From: Burkholderiales bacterium
Lineage (GTDB): Bacteria > Pseudomonadota > Gammaproteobacteria > Burkholderiales > SG8-39
Reading direction: 5' to 3'
Assembly: GCA_919902965.1 (NCBI GenBank)
Contig: CAKKSJ010000179.1
Location: 1-18,037 of the forward strand
DNA length: 18,037 bases
Part shown: one piece after another, positions 7,507-14,078 of the stretch
Layout: each line of letters opens with the position of its first letter
Position numbering within the stretch: position 1 is the first letter of the stretch
The notes under the pieces: model-generated
The model's database searches: none
Seen by the model: only the letters and a program-made list of their open reading frames with translations
Told to the model about the DNA's origin: nothing
Made by a program: the position numbers and the translations under genes

Positions 7507-8327
7507 GCCGTCACCGCGGTTTCGCCCAGCCACTCGTCCAGATAACGGCGGAAGCCGTCCTCGGTCTTGGCGCTCTGGACATAGCGGCTCAGGGCGGCGT
7601 CGTCGCAGCCATAGTGTTCGGGTAAGCCGACTGGCCAGGCGCCCCGTTTGGCGATGGCGACGCGATTGACATAGATCGCGGGCACCACGCCCGGCGCCAA
7701 TTTCGGATCGTCGAACAGGTCCTGCTCGCTGATCGCTTCGACCGTGACGAAAGTCTGCTTCGATGCATGCGCCATGGTGAGCAGTTCGCGCCTGCGGCCG
7801 ATGTACACATTGCCTGCGCGATCTGCGAGCGGCGCATGAAACAGCGCAATGTCGGGGTTGATCGCGGGCAATAAGGCGATGGGATCGCCCGGGGCAAACG
7901 GATTGTCGATGATTTTCCAGTCCTTGCGCTTTGCCAGGACATCGCTGCCGATCAGACCGCGCAGGGGTATGAAAGGCAGGCCTTTTTGGCCCGCCTGCAA
8001 TGCGGCATGCACCGCCGGGCAAGTCGAGTCGAGCATGCGGATGCGGCCATTGCGCAGCGCATCGATGAAACGGTGCGCCGGCCCGAATTCGCCCAGAGTA
8101 ATTGCCGATGTCTCCAGCGTCGCGACCGCACCGGCGCCGATCAGGATATCGGCCTGCAGTCCGCTGACCGGCGCGCATACCAGGTGCAGGCCGCGCACGC
8201 CGCGGCGCACCAGTTCGCGCGTCGCGGCCATGGACACGCCGCAATTGTCCTGGGCGACCACGAGTTTGGCGCCATCGGGAACGGCGGCGGCCAGTTGCGC
8301 GAGTTCACATATCGGTTGCTGCTTCAT
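7503..8327 (-). CDS. CoA-transferase subunit A (glutaconate CoA-transferase/IpdA-like)
   Basis: 274-residue alpha subunit paired with the downstream subunit B. It shows the GctA/IpdA pattern: KLVVAQDNCGVSMAATRELV (21-40), HLVCAPVSGLQADILIGAGA (48-67), TLGEFGPAHRFIDALRNGRI (77-96), QKGLPFIPLRGLIGSDVL (114-131), DIALFHAPLADRAGNVYIG and the C-terminal PVGLPEHYGCDD. Glu80 in TLGEFGPA is the acidic residue nearest to where IpdA-like hydrolases keep their catalytic Glu, but I could not align it rigorously. The ATG at 8327 has GGAG 7 bases before it. It is the first gene of a minus-strand unit A-B-AI-2E. Its 5' side is a relic of a tauE gene that ends 20 bases upstream, so the unit may once have been downstream of tauE in one operon. 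Confidence 0.92.
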   Translation of the reverse strand: MKQQPICELAQLAAAVPDGAKLVVAQDNCGVSMAATRELVRRGVRGLHLVCAPVSGLQADILIGAGAVATLETSAITLGEFGPAHRFIDALRNGRIRMLDSTCPAVHAALQAGQKGLPFIPLRGLIGSDVLAKRKDWKIIDNPFAPGDPIALLPAINPDIALFHAPLADRAGNVYIGRRRELLTMAHASKQTFVTVEAISEQDLFDDPKLAPGVVPAIYVNRVAIAKRGAWPVGLPEHYGCDDAALSRYVQSAKTEDGFRRYLDEWLGETAVTA

Positions 8328-8347
8328 TTCTCGTCTCCAGTGCTGCG

Positions 8348-8419
8348 CTAGAGGAGCCTGCTAACGCCATCGTACAACAGCTTTGTCTCGGTTATGAACA
8401 GGAAGCCGTAGCAGATTAT
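8348..8419 (-). pseudogene. Decayed 3' end of a second TauE/SafE permease gene
   Basis: Read on the minus strand, 8413 down to 8348 translates as CYGFLFITETKLLYDGVSRL plus Leu and a TAG stop. The intact TauE protein of this window (12634-13389) ends CYAFLFVAGMKLLYDGLSKL plus Ile and TAG. The match is 14 of 21 residues in one frame, ending at the same stop codon. Over about 60 bases the DNA is roughly 80 percent identical by hand count. Upstream of 8419 the similarity stops abruptly and no start or membrane segment remains, so only the last helix survives. The sequence after each stop also differs. It is either the remnant of a paralogue or one end of an old duplication; it cannot make a functional permease. 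Confidence 0.75.
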
Positions 8420-8454
8420 CCCCTCATTTTCAAATGAACTCTCAAGCGCAATGC

Positions 8455-8473
8455 ATTTGCACAGAGAGCAAAT
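8455..8473. promoter_or_regulatory. Inverted repeat, possible operator upstream of tctBAC
   Basis: ATTTGC, seven bases, GCAAAT: a perfect 6-base inverted repeat about 50 bases upstream of the predicted -35 of the tct promoter. The left arm overlaps the 8-base palindrome AATGCATT. Its dimension suits a dimeric regulator, but no regulator gene lies in the window and the site is short, so this is only a candidate. Confidence 0.3.
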
Positions 8474-8523
8474 TCACTTTGATAGGAGAAAGCGCGTTCG
8501 CCGCCACACGCAGTCCATCGACC

Positions 8524-8553
8524 TTGACAGTCGCTTGGGGCCGATACTATGCT
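8524..8553 (+). promoter_or_regulatory. Sigma70-like promoter for tctBAC
   Basis: A perfect -35 TTGACA (8524-8529) is followed by an 18-base spacer and TATGCT (8548-8553, four of six matches to TATAAT). Transcription would start near 8560, giving a leader of about 80 bases before the tctB ATG. Position and direction fit the only plus-strand operon here. Confidence 0.5.
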
Positions 8554-8638
8554 CACCCCACCGAACGCAGCGCGATAGGGATCAGGGCCGGCAGCTCTCG
8601 ATTGCACAGTCTGGTTGAATAAGAACGAAGAAGCAGAT

Positions 8639-9079
8639 ATGACGATTGACCGAGTGAGCGGCGCTTTCCTGGTCCTGGTGGGGCTGTTTGTGGCGTGGGA
8701 ACGGAGGGTGTTGCCGCTGGGGTCGGCGAGCCGGCCCGGACCCGGCTATTTCCCCCTGTTGCTGGCGCTTCTGCTGATCATCCTCGGCGTGATCCTGATC
8801 GCCCGCGGGAAACAGGCAAAGAAACTCCGTTCCATCTCCTGGGCGGAGGCGCCGCATGCGCTCGCGATCCTGGGATGTTGTATCTTTGTCTCGCTGTTCA
8901 TGGAGGCGATCGGCTATCGCCTGACCCTGCTCCTCACCCTGAGCTTTCTGTTCGGCTTGGTGGAACGCATCAAGCCATGGCTGACGCTGGTCCTGAGCTT
9001 CAGCTTTTCCCTGGGCACGTTCTGGCTGTTTGATTCCCTGCTCCGCGTACCTCTGCCCAGAGGGGAGTGGGGTTTCTGA
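8639..9079 (+). CDS. tctB: Tripartite tricarboxylate transporter, small membrane subunit TctB
   Basis: 146-residue inner-membrane protein with four hydrophobic segments: VSGAFLVLVGLFVAW near the start, YFPLLLALLLIILGVILIA (about 40-58), HALAILGCCIFVSLFMEAIG and the closing pair around LTLLLTLSFLFGLV / LTLVLSFSFSLGTFWLF. The RPGPGYFPLLLALLLIILG motif, with the Gly-Pro-Gly-Phe/Tyr-Phe-Pro signature, is diagnostic of TctB. The ATG at 8639 gives the usual N-terminus MTIDRVSGAF; a TTG at 8615 in frame is less likely. Its ribosome site (GAAGAAG) is weak. The stop overlaps the tctA start by one base (TGATG). It works with TctA as the permease of a sodium- or proton-driven, binding-protein-dependent carboxylate uptake system. 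Confidence 0.92.
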   Translation: MTIDRVSGAFLVLVGLFVAWERRVLPLGSASRPGPGYFPLLLALLLIILGVILIARGKQAKKLRSISWAEAPHALAILGCCIFVSLFMEAIGYRLTLLLTLSFLFGLVERIKPWLTLVLSFSFSLGTFWLFDSLLRVPLPRGEWGF

Positions 9080-10602
9080 TGGAAGCCACAGTCGCGAATC
9101 TGGTTCTGGGTTTCTCGACGGTGTTCACCCCGGAGAATATGTTTTATTCTCTGATGGGCTGCCTGATCGGGACCATGGTCGGGGTCCTGCCGGGGGTGGG
9201 GCCCTTGGCCGGGATCAGCATGCTGCTCCCGACCACCTTCGGACTGGATACCACCTCGGCGATCATCCTCCTGGCGGGAATTTATTACGGGGCGATGTAC
9301 GGCGGCTCGACCACCTCGATCCTGATGCGCATTCCCGGCGAGGCGGCCTCGGTGATGACCTGCATCGACGGTTATGCGATGGCGCGCAAGGGACGGGCGG
9401 GACCGGCACTTGCCATCGCCGCGATCGGCTCCTACCTTGCAGGAACGCTGAGCATTGTCGGATTGATGTTCCTCGCCCCCCCGCTGGCGAAGTTCGCACT
9501 GCGTTTCGGGCCACCAGAATATGTCAGCCTCCTGGTCTGCGGTCTGGTCATCCTCAGTTACATGACGGGCGGGTCCATCGTCAAGAACCTCGCAATGATC
9601 TGCCTCGGCATGATGGCCGGGATGATAGGGATCGACCAGATGACCGGCTATTTCCGGTTTTCCTATGGCGTCACGGCTCTCGGCGACGGGCTCGGCATCG
9701 TTCCGGTTGCGGTGGGGCTTTTCGGAATCTCGGAGATCCTGGTCACTGCCGGCAGTCGTGATATCCGCGAGGTGTTGAAACCCCACTTTCGCGATCTTCT
9801 GCCGTCGATACAGGAGTTGCGGGATTCCATCGGCCCGATCGGCCGCGGAACGGTTCTGGGGTTTATGATCGGGATCATTCCGGGATCGGCGCATATCATC
9901 TCGACCTTCGTCTCCTACGCCTTGGAGCGGAGGATTTCCAAGCATCCGGAGCGCTTCGGGCAGGGTGCGATCGAGGGGGTGGCCGGTCCGGAATCGGCCA
10001 ATAATGCGGCCAGCGAAGGGGCACTGGTGCCGCTGCTGGCCCTGGGCGTACCAACGGGCCCGGTTCCCGCTATCCTGCTGGCTGCGCTTATGGTGCACGG
10101 GATTACACCCGGGCCGCTGTTCATCCAGGAGCAGCCGCAGGTTTTTTGGGGCTTGATCGCGAGCATGTACATCGGCAACGTGATGCTGCTGCTGCTCAAC
10201 CTGCCTCTGGTTGGTATTTTCATCAATCTTTTGCGCGTGCCCTACCGCATCCTTTACCCGACGATCCTGCTGTTCTGCGTGGTGGGTGTCTATGCGGTCA
10301 ATTCCAGTATGGTGGACGTGGGCATCATGACCGTCATGGGCGTCCTCGGATACCTGCTCAGAAAAATGGATTTTGAAATAGCGCCGCTGGTGCTGGGCGT
10401 CATCCTGGCACCCATCATCGAGTTCAGCTTCCGCCAGGCCCTGGCGATGTCCGGCGGCACCTATGCGATTTTTGTCGACCGGCCGATTTCCGCAGCGTTC
10501 CTGGTGCTCGCGCTGTTCATGATACTGCTGGGACTGAAGCCGCTGATCTTCAAGACCAAAGATTGGCGCGAACGCTTGACGGAAGCGGAAAAACAGGTGT
10601 AA
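9079..10602 (+). CDS. tctA: Tripartite tricarboxylate transporter, large permease subunit TctA
   Basis: 507-residue polytopic membrane protein, the usual TctA length, with about 10-12 hydrophobic segments. The N-terminal signature is intact: GCLIGTMVGVLPGVGPLAGI then LLPTTFGLD, followed by IYYGAMYGGSTTSILMRIPG and the invariant DGYAMARKGRAGPALAIAAI. A second, inverted-topology copy of the glycine-rich motif occurs midway (FMIGIIPGSAHIISTFVSYA, then EGVAGPESANNAASEGALVP and LALGVPTGPVPAILLAAL), as expected for the internal repeat of this family. The ATG at 9079 overlaps the tctB stop by one base; GTG at 9067 is an in-frame alternative. A GAGGGGAG purine stretch lies upstream. TctC follows after 42 bases. 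Confidence 0.96.
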   Translation: MEATVANLVLGFSTVFTPENMFYSLMGCLIGTMVGVLPGVGPLAGISMLLPTTFGLDTTSAIILLAGIYYGAMYGGSTTSILMRIPGEAASVMTCIDGYAMARKGRAGPALAIAAIGSYLAGTLSIVGLMFLAPPLAKFALRFGPPEYVSLLVCGLVILSYMTGGSIVKNLAMICLGMMAGMIGIDQMTGYFRFSYGVTALGDGLGIVPVAVGLFGISEILVTAGSRDIREVLKPHFRDLLPSIQELRDSIGPIGRGTVLGFMIGIIPGSAHIISTFVSYALERRISKHPERFGQGAIEGVAGPESANNAASEGALVPLLALGVPTGPVPAILLAALMVHGITPGPLFIQEQPQVFWGLIASMYIGNVMLLLLNLPLVGIFINLLRVPYRILYPTILLFCVVGVYAVNSSMVDVGIMTVMGVLGYLLRKMDFEIAPLVLGVILAPIIEFSFRQALAMSGGTYAIFVDRPISAAFLVLALFMILLGLKPLIFKTKDWRERLTEAEKQV

Positions 10603-10644
10603 TGCTCGGTTGCGGACAGGATCCATTTAACAGAGGAGAAAGCG

Positions 10645-11637
10645 ATGAAATCAAAGCGGGTGTTTGCTGCGGTGCTGCAGATGTTGTGCATGGCGATCCT
10701 TGGACTGCTGGCGGGGCAGGCCCTCGCGGCGGATCCCTATCCGGTTCGGCCGATTCAGGTGATCATTCCATTCCCGCCGGGCGGGGTGGCCGACCTCGTT
10801 GCGCGCCCGCTTGCGGCGGCCATGGAGAAAGAGCTCAAGCAACCCGTGGTCATTGTCAACAAGACCGGCGCCGGCGGGGCCGTGGGAATGCAGGCCCAGG
10901 CCGTGGCCAAGCCGGATGGCTATACCCTGATGGTGGCGCTTTCGAGCATTTCGGTGATGCCGGAAGTCGATGCGCTGTTCGGCCGGCCGCCAGTATACAA
11001 ATTGAGTGACTTTACTCCGATTGCGCTGCTGTCCTCCGACCCGACCGTGCTCGTGGTCAGCAGCAATTCGCCGTGGAAGACGCTCGCGGATTTCGTGGCG
11101 GACGCGAAGAAGCGGCCGGGCGAGATCAAGTACAGCTCTTCCGGCGTCTACGGAACCATGCACGTGGCGATGGAGATGTTCGCCCATGCGGCAGGTATCA
11201 AGCTGCGCCACATTCCTACCGGTGGCGGCGGACCGGCGCTGAACGCACTGTTGGGCGGACATGTGGACGCTCTCTCCGGCGGGCCGAACGTCTCCATTCC
11301 CCAGATCAGGGCGGGGAAAGTCAGGGTGCTGGCGAGTTGGGGGGCCACGCGCCTCGCCGCTCTGCCGGAGGTTCCGACCTTGATGGAACAGGGTTATAAG
11401 GATGTGGAGTTCTACATCTGGTCGGGCTTCTTTGCCCCGGCGGCTACCCCGGAGCCCATCATCAAGATATTGCGCGAGGCCGCGGCCAAGGCGGTCCAGG
11501 CGCCGGAGTTCAAAGCGGCGATGCAGAAAATGGAGACGCCAATCGCATACAAGGATTCCCCGGAGTTCCGTAAATTCTGGGATGCCGACGCCGCCAGGCT
11601 GATCAAGGCGGTGCGCAATATCGGCAAGGTCGAGTAA
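10645..11637 (+). CDS. tctC: Tripartite tricarboxylate transporter substrate-binding protein (Bug/TctC family)
   Basis: 330-residue periplasmic binding protein. It has a signal peptide (MKSKRVFAAVLQMLCMAILG, ending LLAGQALA before ADPYP; no lipobox at the cut site). The mature protein opens with YPVRPIQVIIPFPPGGVADL, the hallmark of Bug proteins. Other family blocks are KTGAGGAVGMQAQAVAKPDG (72-91), YSSSGVYGTMHVAMEMFA, IPTGGGGPALNALLGGHVDA and VLASWGATRLAALPEVPTLM. The ATG at 10645 has AGAGGAG upstream at good spacing. The gene is immediately downstream of tctA and closes with a strong terminator. Bug proteins bind varied carboxylates, often dicarboxylates or aromatic acids, so the ligand cannot be inferred. 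Linkage to tctBA makes this a complete three-part transporter. Confidence 0.95.
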   Translation: MKSKRVFAAVLQMLCMAILGLLAGQALAADPYPVRPIQVIIPFPPGGVADLVARPLAAAMEKELKQPVVIVNKTGAGGAVGMQAQAVAKPDGYTLMVALSSISVMPEVDALFGRPPVYKLSDFTPIALLSSDPTVLVVSSNSPWKTLADFVADAKKRPGEIKYSSSGVYGTMHVAMEMFAHAAGIKLRHIPTGGGGPALNALLGGHVDALSGGPNVSIPQIRAGKVRVLASWGATRLAALPEVPTLMEQGYKDVEFYIWSGFFAPAATPEPIIKILREAAAKAVQAPEFKAAMQKMETPIAYKDSPEFRKFWDADAARLIKAVRNIGKVE

Positions 11638-11655
11638 ATAAAAAAAAGTGCGATG

Positions 11656-11688
11656 ATGCCCCGCAGGTAACGGCGGGGCATTTTTTTT
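11656..11688 (+). terminator. Rho-independent terminator after tctC
   Basis: A perfect 9-bp stem (ATGCCCCGC / GCGGGGCAT), an 8-base loop and a run of eight T (11681-11688). A run of eight A (11640-11647) lies before the stem, so it could also work on the other strand. The T-run is followed directly by the GGAG ribosome site of the next plus-strand gene. Confidence 0.9.
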
Positions 11689-11699
11689 GGAGATGGATC

Positions 11700-12593
11700 A
11701 TGCAACGGATCGGGTTTGTCGGTATCGGCCTGATGGGCCGGCAGATGGGGCAGCGCTTGCTGACGGCGGGGTTTGCCCTGCAAGTCTGGAACCGCACGAA
11801 AGAGAAAGCCGGGGAATTGCTGCAGGCCGGGGCGCAATGGGGTGATTCGCCTGCGGCCTGTGCGCGGACAGCGGACGTGGTGATCAGCATGGTCACCGAT
11901 TCCAGCGCGTCCGAACAGGTGATCTGCGGGCGCAATGGGGTTCTTGCGGGCGCTCATCCGGGATTGATACTCGTTGATATGGCGAGCATTGCCCCAGAAA
12001 TGTCGCGCTCGCTCGCAGCGAAAGCGGCTGCCAAAGGGGTGACTATGCTGGACGCCCCGGTGACGGGCAACCCGAAGGTGGCCGCCGACGGCAAACTTGG
12101 AATCATGGTCGGCGGCCCGAAACAAGCTTATGACGCCTGCCTTCCCGTGTTTCAGGCCATGGGAGTGAAGATCATCCATGTGGGCGAAAACGGCAAGGGG
12201 ACGACGCTCAAGCTGATCAATAATCTGATCCTGGGGGTGGCGATCGAGGCCGTGGCCGAGGCCTTGGTGCTCGCCGGCAAGGCCGGAATCGATCCGGTAA
12301 AAGTACTGGAAATCACCTCCGTGGGCGGCGCGCGCACCGGGGCCATGGAAACCCGCGGGGCGCGCATGATCGGGCATGATTTCTCGCCGCATTTCTCCGC
12401 CAATAACATGTACAAGGACCTCGCCCAGGTCATGCAGTTGGCCGGGGAGGTGGGTGCTTTTCTGCCGGCGACCGGCATCGCGCTGGAAATGCTCAGGGCG
12501 GTAAAGAATCAGGGCAAGGGGGAGATGGATTCCTGCAGCGTCATCACTGTCATCGAAGCCATGGCGAACACGGCGGTGAAAACCGGCGCATAA
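11700..12593 (+). CDS. NAD(P)-dependent beta-hydroxyacid dehydrogenase (3-hydroxyisobutyrate dehydrogenase family)
   Basis: 297-residue oxidoreductase of the HIBADH/tartronate-semialdehyde-reductase family, which interconverts beta-hydroxy acids and semialdehydes with NAD(P). It has the N-terminal Rossmann motif GFVGIGLMGRQM (5-16), VWNRTKEKAGEL (29-40) where the Arg after Asn suggests NADP preference, the substrate loop DAPVTGNPKVAADGKLGIMV (118-137) and catalytic Lys171 in GKGTTLKLINN with Asn175. The substrate loop reads VTGNP rather than the more common VSGG. The C-terminal helical domain is complete (VGGARTGAMETRG, FSANNMYKDL). The ATG at 11700 has GGAG 7 bases upstream, inside the tail of the tctC terminator. 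No separate promoter fits between, so expression probably depends on readthrough. It is convergent with tauE. The substrate is unknown but probably related to the imported acid. Confidence 0.93.
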   Translation: MQRIGFVGIGLMGRQMGQRLLTAGFALQVWNRTKEKAGELLQAGAQWGDSPAACARTADVVISMVTDSSASEQVICGRNGVLAGAHPGLILVDMASIAPEMSRSLAAKAAAKGVTMLDAPVTGNPKVAADGKLGIMVGGPKQAYDACLPVFQAMGVKIIHVGENGKGTTLKLINNLILGVAIEAVAEALVLAGKAGIDPVKVLEITSVGGARTGAMETRGARMIGHDFSPHFSANNMYKDLAQVMQLAGEVGAFLPATGIALEMLRAVKNQGKGEMDSCSVITVIEAMANTAVKTGA

Positions 12594-12633
12594 ATCCGCC
12601 TGGTCGCGCGTACCGGAGTTGGCAGCGTGCTTG

Positions 12634-13389
12634 CTAAATCAGTTTGCTAAGGCCATCGTACAAGAGCTTCATTCCGGCGACGAACAGGAAGGCGTAGCAG
12701 AGACGATAAAACAGCAGCTCCGGAATGGTTTTCCTGAACCACACGCCGCAGAATATGCCCAGCAGGCCGACCGGCGCGAGTCCAGCGGAGGTGGCCAGAT
12801 TGCTGCTGTCGAACAGGCCGAGCAGGGTATAGGGAATAATTTTGATGTAATTCACGATGGCAAAGAAGACCACGGTGGTGCCGACCAGCAGCGCCTTATC
12901 CATTTTTTGCGGCAACAGATAGATCGACATCGGCGGGCCGCCCGCGTGCGCAAGGGTGCTGGTGTAGCCGGACAAGGCAGACCAGAAATAGCCTTTGCCC
13001 GGCGCCGGTTTGGTCGATTCCGCCAGCGATGCCTTACCGAGCCAGCGCTGCAGCAGGAAACCAATGGCGATTGCGCCGAGCATGATCTTCAGGCCGGCTT
13101 CGTTCACATAGCGGAAAGTGAGTGCGCCCAGGACAATACCGGCGAAGCCACCGGGCAGCATGATTTTCATGTTCTCGCGGCTCCACTGGCCGCGATAAGC
13201 CCACAGCGCGGCGAGATCCATGACGCACAATATGGGCAGCATAATGGCGGCAGCCTGGCTCGCGGGTATGGTGAGCGCGATCAGTGGCACGGCGAGGATG
13301 CCCAGACCGGTGCCGAAGCCGGCCTTGGATATGCCGAAAACAAGCAGAGCGGGAATCGCTGCGGCGTAAAACAGTGGATCGGTGATCAA
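12634..13389 (-). CDS. TauE/SafE family sulfite/anion permease
   Basis: 251-residue membrane protein with about eight hydrophobic segments arranged as two similar halves, typical of the TauE/SafE (DUF81) family. The first half contains VFGISKAGFGTGLGILAVPL (18-37) and AAAIMLPILCVMDLAALWAY (46-65). The second half has SALSGYTSTLAHAGGPPMSI, where HAGGPP is the family motif, followed by VGTTVVFFAIVNYIKIIPY. Members move sulfite, sulfonates or organic acids outward or inward; specificity is not predictable. The start is a TTG at 13389; no ATG or GTG in this frame lies near, and no clear ribosome site is seen, so the start is uncertain. A TATAAT lies about 35 bases upstream. The gene is convergent with the HIBADH-like gene (40-base gap) and lies downstream of the hairpin array. 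Confidence 0.92.
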   Translation of the reverse strand: MITDPLFYAAAIPALLVFGISKAGFGTGLGILAVPLIALTIPASQAAAIMLPILCVMDLAALWAYRGQWSRENMKIMLPGGFAGIVLGALTFRYVNEAGLKIMLGAIAIGFLLQRWLGKASLAESTKPAPGKGYFWSALSGYTSTLAHAGGPPMSIYLLPQKMDKALLVGTTVVFFAIVNYIKIIPYTLLGLFDSSNLATSAGLAPVGLLGIFCGVWFRKTIPELLFYRLCYAFLFVAGMKLLYDGLSKLI

Positions 13390-13424
13390 AATGGATGGCG
13401 CTTTATGGCCGCGGGAGTTTGCGC

Positions 13425-13430
13425 ATTATA
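13425..13430 (-). promoter_or_regulatory. Possible -10 element for tauE
   Basis: The minus strand reads TATAAT exactly at 13430-13425, about 35 bases upstream of the TTG start of the TauE gene. No good TTGACA-like -35 lies 16-18 bases further upstream (the place reads GGCGCT), so only the -10 half is supported. Confidence 0.35.
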
Positions 13431-13475
13431 TACGGCGCGTCGAATGCAGCGCCATGCACGAGAAGAGCTTGCGCG

Positions 13476-13520
13476 CTGGTTAACACCGAATATGGCGTAG
13501 GGTTTTAATAGAGATCGCCG
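13476..13520. repeat. Array unit B, copy 1
   Basis: 45-base unit starting CTGGTTAACACCGAATATGG and ending GAGATCGCCG. It is identical at every position to copy 3 (14079-14123) and differs at 3 positions from copy 2. Confidence 0.9.
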
Positions 13521-13539
13521 ATTGCGCGCTCCGCGCGCC

Positions 13540-13590
13540 AACCGCATTTTCCGTACGGATAAAAAGCCCATCCGTACGGAAAACGCGGTT
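13540..13590. repeat. Array hairpin A1
   Basis: Inverted repeat with 21-base arms (13540-13560 and 13570-13590) and a 9-base loop. There is one A-C mismatch at arm position 7. The arms contain TTTTCCGTACGGAT. Immediately before it (13522-13539) is a small GCGCGC-based hairpin. Confidence 0.9.
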
Positions 13591-13635
13591 CTGGTTAACA
13601 CCGAATAAGGCGTAAGGTTTTAATAGAGATCACCG
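13591..13635. repeat. Array unit B, copy 2
   Basis: 45 bases, differing from copies 1 and 3 at three positions (T to A and two G to A). One change creates a stop (TAA) in the frame that copies 1 and 3 leave open a little longer, which argues against protein coding. Confidence 0.9.
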
Positions 13636-13673
13636 ATTGCGCGCGGATGTGCTGTTCATCCGCGCGCAATCGG
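13633..13673. repeat. Array hairpin C1 (long stem)
   Basis: Perfect 17-bp stem, left arm CCGATTGCGCGCGGATG, with the 7-base loop TGCTGTT. It differs from copy C2 at two base pairs, both compensated on the other arm. Confidence 0.92.
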
Positions 13674-13679
13674 CGATCC

Positions 13680-13703
13680 GCGCGGACGGGACGCCGTCCG
13701 CGC
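13680..13703. repeat. Array hairpin C1 (short stem)
   Basis: Perfect 10-bp stem GCGCGGACGG / CCGTCCGCGC with a GACG loop; identical in copy C2. Confidence 0.9.
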
Positions 13704-13781
13704 AAGTTCGATCACAACAATCCGAAGTATTTGCCTGCGCTAGTCAGGAGCGGAGATCTGTCATTGCGCGCTGCGCGCGCC

Positions 13782-13832
13782 AACCGTCTTTTTGGTACGG
13801 AGATGAAGCGTGTCCGTACCAAAAAGACGGTT
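13782..13832. repeat. Array hairpin A2
   Basis: Perfect 20-bp inverted repeat (13782-13801 and 13813-13832) with an 11-base loop. Compared with A1 and A3, three base pairs are changed on both arms and the A-C mismatch has become a C-G pair. Confidence 0.92.
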
Positions 13833-13878
13833 ATGGACAAAAGCGATTGCGAGTTGGGCTTGTTTCAATCCAAGATCA

Positions 13879-13919
13879 CCGCTTGCGCACGGATGTGCTG
13901 TTCATCCGTGCGCAAGCGG
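13879..13919. repeat. Array hairpin C2 (long stem)
   Basis: Perfect 17-bp stem, left arm CCGCTTGCGCACGGATG, with the same loop TGCTGTT as C1, exactly 246 bases downstream of it. Confidence 0.92.
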
Positions 13920-13925
13920 CAATCC

Positions 13926-13949
13926 GCGCGGACGGGACGCCGTCCGCGC
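13926..13949. repeat. Array hairpin C2 (short stem)
   Basis: Same 10-bp stem and GACG loop as at 13680-13703, offset by 246 bases. Confidence 0.9.
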
Positions 13950-14027
13950 AAGTCTGATCACCACAACCCGAAGTATCTGCCTGCGTTAGTCAGGTTCGGA
14001 GGTCGGTCATTGCGCGCTCCGCGCGCC

Positions 14028-14078
14028 AACCGCATTTTCCGTACGGATAAAAAGCGCATCCGTACGGAAAACGCGGTT
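14028..14078. repeat. Array hairpin A3
   Basis: Same as A1 except for one base in the loop: 21-base arms (14028-14048 and 14058-14078) with the same single A-C mismatch. Confidence 0.9.

Larger units (their letters stand above)
8328..8638. other. Divergent intergenic region between the CoA-transferase and tct operons
   Basis: About 310 bases without an intact gene. From left to right it holds the ribosome site of CoA-transferase subunit A, a 3' relic of a tauE/safE gene on the minus strand (8348-8419), a small palindrome (CATTT-tc-AAATG, 8425-8436), an inverted repeat (8455-8473) and a sigma70-like promoter reading into tctB (8524-8553). No minus-strand promoter for the CoA-transferase genes could be picked out with confidence. 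Two short open frames here (8416-8607 minus, 8434-8622 plus) have no recognisable product. Confidence 0.7.

Noticed and set aside
8914..10626. A 570-residue minus-strand frame opposite tctA
   Set aside because: His/Gln/Asp/Arg-rich composition with no domain, exactly antisense to the well-conserved tctA; a typical high-GC mirror frame.
12594..12633. Terminator between the convergent HIBADH-like and tauE genes
   Set aside because: No stable stem followed by a T-run was found on either strand in the 40-base gap.
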